Under the pieces are notes generated by a model. It saw nothing but the letters and a program-made list of their open reading frames with translations. It did no database searches and was not told the origin of the DNA. The translations under genes were made by a program, and so were the position numbers. From NCBI RefSeq assembly GCF_910592395.1, contig NC_088310.1:20467501-20531500 (forward strand): 64,000 nt of DNA, read 5' to 3'. The stretch comes from Lineus longissimus. Its lineage: Eukaryota > Nemertea > Pilidiophora > Heteronemertea > Lineidae. Shown here in pieces: positions 41,659-52,000 of the stretch. Each line of letters opens with the position of its first letter. Position 1 is the stretch's first letter.

Positions 41659-44419
41659 ATGGCGCAGAAGATTGGAGTTGGTTTGTTTTGCTGTGTTTTT
41701 GTTATTGCCTGCCTGTCCAGCGAAGCGCTGATGCCAGATGCGAGGAAGCTGGAGAAATGGAAAGAAAGGGAACAGAAGACGTGGTGCGCCACGAAATGGG
41801 TGAGTACGGTAGCGAGAAGCGCATACTTGGTGCAGATTTATTCATTTATGTTAATTCCATTTTAAAGATATTTATGAGAAAGAATGGATGGCAACATCTT
41901 CTTTAGATTTAGGTGATACTTTTACGAAATGAGCCGTTCGAATTTTGTTTCTGTAAAGACATGCCCAGCGCAAATCATCAACTGTAGGTCTACTCAGGTG
42001 CAGGGTCAGGGCCAGATGTTTAGAAAGTTCATAGGCCTATTGAAAATCTTGGGGGGGGGGTATCGGGCCAGATCATTGTGGGTTAATTTGACAATAGGAC
42101 AATTCCCGGCGAATACTCAGTCTTCTGGGTTGATAGATGTCTTATTGACATTATCATGCACCTATCATATCAAATTGAAATATGTATTTGAAGTATCAAG
42201 TCGATCGTCAAACTTTGGGTTGATTCTTGACATTTTATTGTCGAAAAATGTATTGATTCTTCATATTTGCTTTTAATTAGTTAAATAAGACTAATCTGAC
42301 ATTTCTGGGTCACACCGTACTTCACCCTTTAAAGGGAGAATATAGGCTGTGAAATCTTTGATACGGGAATCCAAATCGGCTACCAAACCACTTTGGTTCT
42401 GTAAAATCAAAAATTAAATGCTATCGAGTGAGGCCACAGTAGTGAATACTACAATAATTTGTCAACAATATGTTATCGATGATCATGATGTTATTGTATT
42501 TTGATGATGAAAATGACTGCTTTTTGACTTGTGAAACGTGCCGTGATACAACCAAGGCATCTCATCAGTACATTGTAACATGTCATAAGAGTAATACATA
42601 ACATATTTATACATAAGAAACGAGTGTCGAACTCAGAACGCGGCCTTAAGTGTCTCGACTTTGGATCAAGATACAAAAACGTTCTCAAAAATCTGAATTA
42701 ACTGCTTGTAACAAACATTCCAACTGATATGCGCAAATACAAATGTAACCGGTTTTTGCAAACCAACACCATTCATATCATGGTCAACAAAATTATGATA
42801 CAATGTATTGGCAAACAGTGCACAGTGCGTGCCAGTGCAAACAGTGTGTGCAATAATCAACACCTCATTTCAATTGACCAGCATCGTTTCCCGACAGACC
42901 TCTGTATGAATGATTGTGGTTTCGATATCGCACAAGTCAAGATGAAGTCGCCACATCCTCTTTTTTAAAGTCACATTCTCCCTCATCAGGTTGAGACAAC
43001 TTAAGTCGCCGAAATAGCTCGAACTAGATGGCTTGCGTTTATTGGCTACAAATTTTCTTCTGATTTATTTCATGCAGACGACGAGTTCCACCAGTCAGAT
43101 CAAGGTATTGGTCCACGCGGCGGGTTCCCACAAACTCCACCATGATGATGACATATCTTACAGGGTTTGTCGCAGGGAGGACACGGATTGTACCATGCAG
43201 TAAGTGGACCTTCTTACGTTCCTCAGTCTATTTCAAGTGGTTTCTATTAGAAAGGGATACTTCTATGTGTCGTGAGGTCCTGCCGGAAGCCATTTTTGCA
43301 TGACAAACCAACATATCTTATGCCCAATTTGTCCCTTTAAAAACAAATGAACCAATCATCCAGGATTTTCCTCGATCAGTCATTTCGGGATGTGGTGACT
43401 ATAGAGTGCCTTTTGCTGCTTCGCGTGCACATACTATGCAAGGTTCATTGGCAAGTGCATGCTTATGTGAATTTTGTACTTCTTTTTCTTTAAAGGAGTC
43501 TGTTGTGGACAAACACTCATCGGATCATGAAGGGGGAAAGCACGATCATTATGTCCCAGATCACATTACCTCGCGACCGAGTACAGTGCCAGGACTGCGT
43601 TCTACAGTGGCGTATCAACAAAGGTGAGTGTAAAAATGAAGAAATAAATGGACAATTTATGGATTTTTGTAGGAGCACCAAAAAAATTGCCAGTGTAATA
43701 AAAATTGTCAACGAAGGTCACATGGGCACCATAAACCATAAAGTATTCAGCTCTTGATTTAATGGATTAAGACAGTAGCTCATGTATAACTCTACCTTCC
43801 TATCTCTACTTCAGCTGCCGGACGACACTCCATGTGGAGGACCTGCCACAAGCATCACAATCACCAGAGAGGGAGACTACGCCGAGATATAGCAGAGGTG
43901 ACCTTAGGACCTCCCAGCTTTGAATGGACGATTGATTCCATTGACTTGGAGTTACACAGGACTACACCTCCAATGACCCTTCCACCTACGCAGCCTCCGA
44001 AGCCGAAACAATGCAAAGCTGTGGGTCTGTGGACCTCGGTCCCCGGGATGAACAAATGGTGCGAGCAGAACTGCGCGGGAGGATACTGTCCGCCAGACCG
44101 CTGCGAATGCAAGAACACAAACCCCCCGAAATCCGACTGTAGGCCGGTCGGGCAGTATGCTACAGTAGTTGGCATGGATAACTGGTGTGTCGTCAATTGC
44201 GAAGCAGGATTCTGTCCACGTTCTCATTGTATTTGTGAAGCGCCCGGCCCAAAAGGTCCGACGTGCCGTTCAAAGGGGATGTGGATGACTGTTAATGGTA
44301 TGTCGGAGTGGTGCAAACACAACTGCGCTAAAGGTAATTGCCTTAAAGATAGGTGCACTTGTTTCGAAGCCGAAGCCGAACACCCGGGCCGAACACTCAC
44401 TTCAGTTTCCTCGACTTAG
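41659..44419 (+). CDS. Secreted six-cysteine-repeat protein A with shortened AA15/chitin-binding-4-like domain
   Basis: Four-exon model: 41659-41799, 43078-43199, 43496-43623 and 43815-44419, joined in phases 0, 2 and 1 with GT-AG sites, giving 331 residues. A signal peptide (MAQKIGVGLFCCVFVIACLSSEA) predicts secretion. Residues 23-150 contain C119-x2-C122-VLQWR and then GRHSMWRTC. The spacing resembles the C-terminal half of AA15 lytic polysaccharide monooxygenases (C-x2-CVLQW followed by GNSWG-x-C). The mature N-terminal histidine and preceding LPMO half are absent, so copper catalysis is unlikely. Three modules follow at residues 197-229, 239-271 and 281-313, each with spacing C-x15-C-x3-C-x4-C-x4-C-x-C and a G-x-W/Y...GM-x2-WC-x2-NC core, joined by proline-rich linkers. 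A role in binding chitin or extracellular matrix is inferred. Gene B is its tandem paralogue. A short 5' UTR is assumed; an in-frame TTG upstream is not a likely start. Confidence 0.8.
42051..42060 (+). repeat. G homopolymer, 10 bases
   Basis: A run of ten G in intron 1 of gene A. Its length may be unreliable in the assembly. Confidence 0.8.
43272..43347 (+). repeat. Dispersed repeat copy 1 (intron 2 of gene A)
   Basis: About 76 bp align at roughly three-quarters identity with 44872-44948 in the A-B intergenic region. Shared words include AACATATCT and ATGCCCAA. It may be a repeat family copy or residue of the local duplication that created the gene pair. Confidence 0.55.
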
Positions 44420-44871
44420 AAGTACTGGCGAGCTCCACAGGAGCCGGTGCTACCAGTAAAGGAATATTTGGGTATTTTTTATTCTGATTGCTCTGGTATT
44501 GTCATGTATTGAATCTTCTTCCCAAAACGAATGACATGCCGAATGTATCGACATTTGCGACCAACTAAACAACGATGTCCAGTGCGACAACCAGCACGTC
44601 GTGATGCGGACACACTTGGCTGTGATATCATGTGTAAATGTTCAATGTGCATGCATCAACCTATTCAGATATTCTCAAAGGAACAACTTGGGCATGGGAT
44701 CTAGGTGGCCAAAAGAATAATACTCACCATCATGTGCCACCAATGTAGTGATACAATTATGCGGAACTGGACATGGCCTGCAAATTTCAGGGTGGCCTAC
44801 GGTTACTTTCCATTCTAGTGCACTGTTTATTGCAATTTAATGATTTTTTTTCAAAGATCTCGTCTAGAGAA

Positions 44872-44948
44872 GTGAGGATACTGCTGGAAACCATTTTCCT
44901 ATCAAAAAACAACATATCTCATGCCCAAGTTCTCTCTTTAAGCAAAGC
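44872..44948 (+). repeat. Dispersed repeat copy 2 (between genes A and B)
   Basis: Direct-orientation partner of 43272-43347. It starts at the shared GTGAGG and ends near CTTTAA. It lies about 450 bp after the stop codon of gene A. Confidence 0.55.
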
Positions 44949-45266
44949 TTAGAATGTATCAAAGTAAATAATAATTTGAACAATGAAAAAACTATGACTA
45001 TCAAACTTGGTTTGTTTTATAGTACATGTAGATACATGTAATGTATGCAATGAAAAACAAAAGATGTCATAAACCGAATGAATTGTGTCGCGTGTTATTT
45101 CATTCTCTTTTCATGCTATGTACATGTACATGTGTTTACAGTACTGTTGGAAGACCGAATTACAAGAGGATGATACTTGAAGGATCGAAATGTCACCTCT
45201 CGAAAAAATGAGGCCGGCTTGGACGACGTGGATAGCTTCGGCCCTTCAGTACTGATTACTCCTGTG

Positions 45267-45348
45267 CAGTTCAACTTGAATTATCTTCAGTTCAACTCGA
45301 AAAATACTATAAGTTCAACTGAAAATGATTTCAGTTCAACTGAAAAAG
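45267..45348 (+). repeat. Four-copy 20-24-bp repeat built on a palindrome
   Basis: AGTTCAACT recurs four times, with copies starting at 45267, 45288, 45312 and 45332. The last copy, at 45330-45344, is a perfect hyphenated palindrome, TTCAGTT-C-AACTGAA; the other copies are partly decayed versions of it. It lies about 360 bp upstream of the gene B start codon. Confidence 0.7.
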
Positions 45349-45710
45349 GGCACTGTGGGCGAATCGGAGCGCCACAGCAAAGGGTACCTTGCATTCTTTC
45401 CTCAGAAAACGCGTTGTGTCCTAGATAAAAACTAGATTCCGTTTATTTGGACAAATATCATTGATCTTGCGAGGTGGGGACGTCGTTGACCCATCGCAAT
45501 GAGCTTATCAAAAAGTGGGTTGTGGCACGGACATGAGCTGGTTTACTTTTTACGACATGATTTTAACTAAGACATCTTTCTCAGATGGTCTGACATGAGA
45601 TACTGTAACATCAATTTTACTTTGTATAGTAGTTTTGAATGCAATTCCAAGACACATCGAGTTCACCAGAACCGCTTTGAAAACTATTTGCGCGCGTTAA
45701 TCGAAACAAA

Positions 45711-47560
45711 ATGAAATTTCGATTAGTCTTGTACTGCGTGATTGGTATCTTCTGTTTGGCAAGTGGAGCCCGGGTCCCGGATATCAGGAAGATTCAAACA
45801 TGGAAGCTAACGGGGTGCTCCGCAGAACGGGTGAGTACATCTAAATGAACATGCATCTGGGTCGTGACTGCTTTCGAGGCTATTACATCTGCATCAAAAG
45901 TTCGCTCAAGCACTTGACTTGACCTGAAATCTTTGTCTTGCATTTTCTCTTTGTAAAGAAGCCATGAAGTTCTTCAAAGCGAGAACAGCTGCAGATTCTT
46001 GCAACAAATATAGTTTCTGCCACTGAGATAGGTATTGGTACATAATTGTATATTCGTTTAGCTAGGTCTGTCCTGACAAGTTGGTAGTAACGACCTCTGA
46101 ATGAATGTGTGCCATCGTTTACTTTACAGACCAAAGCTGCTTACCAGTTCAAGACAGTTGTCCATGTCGCTGACTTCCAACATCGCGACTACGAAGACTA
46201 CAGACTTTGTCAGAGAGACGAAACAGATTGCATCACTTAGTAAGAGATATTTGGCCATTCTGTAGTTCTTGCACTTTCGAAATTTCGAAATGAATGCCCC
46301 TGGAAATGGATGGTCATTTACTCCAAGCTCTTTTTCGTTTCGACTTATATATTCATAAATTTTTGTCATATTTCCATTTGTTTTCAACAGTCTGTCATGG
46401 ATCAGCAGATATCATGGACCGAAAGGTGAGACTAGGAGGATTGTGTCAACTATCACCTTACTGCCCCCGTACGATCCAGCATATCGAGATTGTAAGAATT
46501 GCATCCTGCAGTGGAGAATCAGAAACACAGGTAGGCACCAGTCTCTTCGAACAAACGTTATCTCCATTGAAATTGTCCTTCCCTGACTGTTTTTTTTTTT
46601 TTTAAAAGTTTATATCCTATTTTGTATGGCCGAAATACTTAATGCCGATTGTTGACCAGCTGATGGTCACAACTCTATCCTCAACATAACATGATCAGAG
46701 TTCGAATTCATTGAAATCGTATTAAGGGTTGAAGAATGTAAGCCATTATCATCAGATCATAGAATTTCAAAAAGTTATAAAAGTGATTTTGCGTATATTT
46801 AGATGGGCGTCACTCCGGATGGAAAACTTGCAACAAGCAGGGTCTACATCACGGTTCAAGGCCACGACGATCGGTTATCGACGAGGTAACTTTGGCCCCT
46901 CCAATCGGCGGCCATAAGATTGATTCAATCGACTTACAGTTCGAGAAAACTAGTCCCCCTCCAACAGTGAGACCGAAAGGCAAAGCAATGCTGGTGTGTA
47001 CAGCTGTCGGTCGATGGGCTGGGAATCGTCATATGGGGAACCGTATGAAAGGATGGTGTCAGAAGAACTGTCAGGCGGGGAACTGTCCAAGGAATCAATG
47101 CAGGTGTCGCATGACCTACCCGCCAGAACCCACCAAACCACCGAAACCAACGGCGGGGCCAAACGGAAAAGGCATTCTGGTGTGTACAGTTATCGGCCGT
47201 TGGTCTGGCGGCTATGTTCGGGGGGAGTTAATGAGAAATTGGTGTCAGCAGAACTGTCATAAGGAAGGGATCTGCGGCGTACGGAACCGCTACCACTGCA
47301 CCTGCAAGATGACCTACCCAACAGTGCCAATTCAACCACCTAAGCCATATAGGTGTAGAGCAGTTGGTGCTTGGGCGAGAAGGAAAGGCATGGATCGCTG
47401 GTGCGTTGCCCATTGTCGAAGGGGAAATTGTTCAAGGGCCCATTGCTCTTGTGGTACGCACCAGGCAACGATTACCGAACCCATATATTTGTCCATGATG
47501 GGACCGTGGAATAATCACTTGCAGGGAACGAGTGGCGAAAACAGAGACTTAACTACTTAG
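45711..47560 (+). CDS. Secreted six-cysteine-repeat protein B, tandem paralogue of A
   Basis: Four-exon model: 45711-45830, 46130-46239, 46391-46530 and 46803-47560, with the same junction phases as gene A (0, 2, 1), giving 375 residues. The N terminus MKFRLVLYCVIGIFCLASGA is a signal peptide. The next domain carries C111-x2-C114-ILQWR and GRHSGWKTC, parallel to gene A, and again lacks the N-terminal LPMO histidine. A shared DSIDL stretch leads into three modules at residues 189-225, 251-291 and 308-340. Module 3 keeps the standard spacing. Modules 1 and 2 have four extra residues in the first loop and resemble each other most (both begin VCT-x2-GRW), which suggests duplication inside B; module 2 also has a longer C-terminal loop. 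The function is unknown, probably extracellular and possibly polysaccharide-related. The gene sits 1.3 kb after A on the same strand. Confidence 0.8.
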
Positions 47561-49090
47561 GTCACATCTAGGTATATATATGTTGAAAGACATTGGGCGT
47601 ACATAATTGTGCCCGTTGTGGTGACGACACTTACAACAAGCCGACTTCCGTTGTTACTTCAATCTGTTGTTTACAACTCATTCTTTGAAGAAATTTGTAG
47701 CTACCAAATAAGTGTCTTGATAAATCGAGATATATCAGTTACGCGTATTGCACGTACTTTACAATGAATCGATATGAGCGTTTCCTTAATTCTCTTGTGT
47801 CCCAGATTACCAAGGGTCAGCAACTGTTTCATTATGATATACAATGAGTGTATAGTACTTGAAATTAAAGATAAAACTAAGAGTATAGATGTCGCTTATC
47901 GTAAGCCAGAGTGTCGTGCAAACAGAAGAAGATGTGTCAATGTGTCATATTTTTTACAATTGTCAATTGATTGGACATGACCTTTCTCGTTGATTTTTGG
48001 CAGAGGAGACTTACATGGGCGATCTCAAGCTATAACATACTCTGTTCACTTTTATAAGAACATCTGAGCCTGTAAAAGCGGCAATACTACTTCGGCAAAG
48101 AAAAATTGTGTACGGGAAATTCTATCTGAAAAAACGAATTTTCGATCTATCAATATCAAGTTGACCTTCACCGTCATTATGTACATGTAAAGCCGTTTTA
48201 TAACATCAAGTCACGTCCGATACAAACACGCCAACCGCCATATTATCGAACTATTTCTACTTTTCGACGTTTTCACCAAATGTAGCGCAGCATATTTTTT
48301 AAACTCCTTGGTATATCATAGCATTAAGCTCTTGAACCAACGATTAAAGCCTCATAAGTCCAGGCCTACTTAGCTCTGATCGACTTTGTCATAGCAGGGA
48401 ATATGCTAAGACCCCCTGGTCTCGGCTTATACAGTGCGTGTGTTGGTCCCGTATGCGGTCAAAATCGAGGATGACCGTTTAAGTTGTTATGAGAAAGCTA
48501 GGCTAGTGGCCGGCCAATCGATCGCTATAGATTAACACAACTGGTAGTCTAGAACCATTTGTTAAATTGGCTGCAGGTTTCTTTGCTATCTTCCTGATGA
48601 TGAACACTACGACTCCGTTGAATACGACGACAGTTTCTTTTTCTCTGAATACGTCCACGTGTTGTCGTACTTCTGATGAGATATTGTCCCACTCCCGATT
48701 TTTTTCGGCAATGGTCTTCGTCATCTGAAGCCTTTGGTGTCAATCCGTAGATGTCTGTAGGAAATCCGACTGCTTGACAGGGAATTATTTTTCTACAAGT
48801 GCGTATAACAGGTAGGTTGGTAGTTTTTAAGCCATTAATTGTGTCTTGTTCATCACGTTAGTTTAGCACACGATGCTAAAACGACTGGCCGTTGTACCAA
48901 AAACCAACTGCCATTAGACGGGTATTCAAAAACGTCGTGTTGTAAACAGCAAGGAAATACATGCCAATATACAACCTTCACGTGTAACTTGGGCCGTCAT
49001 TTAGTGTTGATTAGATAGAGATGTCACATTAACTGATCTTTGTTGATTTTTACAATTTTAGGACTCGGGAGTAGAAAGATATTTGCAGCC
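47561..49090. other. Intergenic region upstream of the Dispatched-like gene
   Basis: Holds the 3' UTR of gene B (an ATTAAA lies near 47863) and the 5' region of the transporter gene. TTTTTACAATTTTAG just before 49063 is a good splice acceptor, so a non-coding first exon further upstream is likely but was not located. The minus-strand frames at 48503-48743 show no family similarity. Confidence 0.5.
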
Positions 49091-52000
49091 ATGAGTAGAC
49101 CAGGATCATCCTTGACGTCTATTGAGACGTCAACTGACATAGTGACCCAAGGGAAATCGACCACCAGACAGACTTCAGCTAAACCTAACACTATTCCTGT
49201 AAAGGAAGCTGCGAGTGATGAAAATAACACAGCTGATTTGGAGAAACCAAAGCACAAACGCATCAGTATTGCGACGAATCCAACAGTGGTGCGAATACCA
49301 CGTGACCCCAGTGTACCAATCGGCACAGCGAATGAATCAAAACAAAATGGTACAGGGAAGGATTATAAACCAATTTTGATGAATGCAGGAAGTTATAAAG
49401 GGGAAACGAAATCGATGGAGAAAGAGAAGGAAAGACTGAGGTTGGCAGAGGAAAAGAGAATTGAGGAACGGGCAGCAATGCAGGAGGAATTGGCTGTTAT
49501 CGAGGCTGATCATAATGAAAGGAAGAAAAAGAAGCCGATTCGATTCTTGAAGCTGCTCTGTGACTATCCCGCAGCCTGTTTCGGTAAGTCGTTACGAGAA
49601 AAAGGCATGTTATTAAGGCAGGAAATGGTTTTGCTTCTGTCGGTCTACTCGACGGCTACCTTTGATAACGTTTTTCAAATGAGCACGAAAAGGGAAGCCT
49701 GTTTGGAAAAGGGAACATTGCCGGGAATGCAGTTTCATGCTTCATTAGCCAATGTTGTGACAAACAAAAAAGATTTATTGAAAAAGGTGTCGGCTAGGTC
49801 GCTACATTATCGAGTGCAAATTATTAGGAGCGATAATCAAGTTAATTTTTTTCTATGATTTCAGGTGTAATGACCTTACTGCAGTTCCTCCCCGTCTTCG
49901 TGACTGGCATCCTATTCGCGGTTGGGTATGACATCATCCCAGTAAGCTTCCAAGCCCTTCCACTGAATCTCAATAATGACCACACCCTACTAGAGGACTA
50001 CGCTTATCGCGGTAAGAACATATACACCGACAAGGTCACGCGCTCGATAGCTGATGGTGTCCCCATATGGATGAGGGGACGTCCTGGAGATTTCCTGCTC
50101 CTATTCTACGAAAAACCAGGTGGCAATGTTTTCACAAAGAGTGATCTACAGGCGATGCAACAAGTCGAGGATGAACTGTTTAATATTGCTGAGTACCAAA
50201 GCAACTTCTGTCAGTTAGATTTGGCTCAGGCCTGTGTTAAACCCACGTCCATTCTACGCTTCTTTGATGGCACATACAGCTCTGTAGACGCCGTGTTCGA
50301 CGATCCGAATTTTGACAATATCGCCGCGGTGATAAACGCAGCGGAGAGCTATAACGAGACGTATAATCTCGTACAGTACCACCTCGGCAAAACGTCCACG
50401 GTCTCGGCAGGGTCAGTGCGATCATACATTACTCGGTCATTCCTTCCAATCGGCTTCCCTCTCAACGCTGATGATGATTCCGACATACAGAAAGACAAGA
50501 TAAAAGCCTTCTTTGCCGATTACATGAGCTCAACCTTGGAGTCGTATGCTTCGAATGGCGTTCACGGAATGAATTTCTTGTACTATGCCAATATGATATT
50601 TTTCAATGATATCATGAAACAAGCGCTTCTAGACATGGCTCTCGTCATGGGCAGCCTCGTTTTCATTTTCGTTCTCATCAGCGTCCAAACTGGATCTCTC
50701 TGGATAACATCATGGGCTGTATTCGGGATACTAAGCAGCTTTGTGACGACCAACCTCATTTATAGGGTAGTTTTAGACTTTAAATACTTCGGTTTCTTCC
50801 ATATTCTCTCCATGTTCATCATCCTTGGTATCGGTGCAGACGATATATTTGTTTTTATGGACACTTGGAAGGAGACAGGGGAACGTGATTGGCCATCTGT
50901 TGCTCACCGTCTAAGCGACGCCTATCGACGATCAGCATTTGTCATGTTCATTACATCACTTACAACAATGGTAGCATTCTTTGCGAGCGGAATCTCTCCA
51001 CTTCTCGCAGTGAATTCGTTTGGAATATTCTCGGGGATCCTCGTGGCATTGAACTACCTTACTGTGATATCTTTTCTTCCAACAATCGTCATTATGTACG
51101 AAAAACACGTCAGAAACTGGTGTCAGTGCTGCAGCAAAGTTAAGTGCTCGTGCACTTGCTGTAACAAATCAGAGGTTCAACCACTAGTGGACACAAATGG
51201 GAAGGCTTACGAACCAGATGAACTGGATCGAAAGATTGAAGCTCGGAAACCAAAACGAGGTGTGACGGCCTTCCTAGTTGGACCATTCTATCGGTTCGTG
51301 ACTCACCGTGTTGCTAGGATTGTTATCGTAGTGTTCTTTCTTGCGGCTGTAGCGTTCTTTGGCTGGTCTGCATCCAGATTGGGACCTGACGAAACAGCGG
51401 TAAGTTTTTTTAGAACCTAACTGGCTTTTCTGGTATACCATTCCATACTATTCTGAAACTTCAAAATCGCTCCCTCCAAAGAAAGGTTGCAAAAGATTGA
51501 CTGTGCCTATTCTTACCCATATAATATGCTCACAATTACAGTTTACAGTAACATTTAAATTATAAGTGATTCTTGAAACTTACTGACTGCGCTGAAGTAT
51601 TTAAAAAGTAGCAACCCCCATTTATTGGGAAATTGCGCTTCACTGTTGCAAACTGCAAGAAGTGATAGTTATCAACTTCCGGTAATTCTTTCTCTGTAGA
51701 TGAAGTTCTATGTGGCCAGTCACAACTACGCCAGGGCGCGGTCGCACAATATCTACTCGTTCCGTGAGAGCGAGGAGGACGCGGTGGTGACGGTGCACCT
51801 CGTCTGGGGTATGAAACCGAACGACCGCAGCGGGTGTCACAGGACAGACTTCGAGTGCAAAGGCGAACAGGTCTGGGATGACACATTTGACATGAATACC
51901 AATGGCGCTCAAGAAGCTATCGATGTAAGTTATCTTTTACGCTAATTCTCTCTTGCTGAACATTTGTTGTGTAACTTACTTCATGGTTAACTCCGTGGGA

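Larger units (their letters stand above)
44420..45710. other. Intergenic region between genes A and B
   Basis: Holds the 3' UTR of A and the promoter of B. No exact AATAAA was found soon after the A stop; AATAATAAT-like words occur near 44963. The region contains the dispersed repeat copy 2 at 44872-44948, an ACATGTACATGT cluster near 45119-45132 and a 20-bp palindromic repeat array at 45267-45348. The frame at 45177-45428 is explained by that array. Confidence 0.5.

Noticed and set aside
43861-44227. Long minus-strand open frames opposite gene A
   Set aside because: They are shadows of the real plus-strand exon, whose cysteine modules are unmistakable.
48503-48743. Minus-strand frame with a short hydrophobic stretch upstream of the transporter
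   Set aside because: No recognised domain, no splice evidence and two overlapping frames of similar length.
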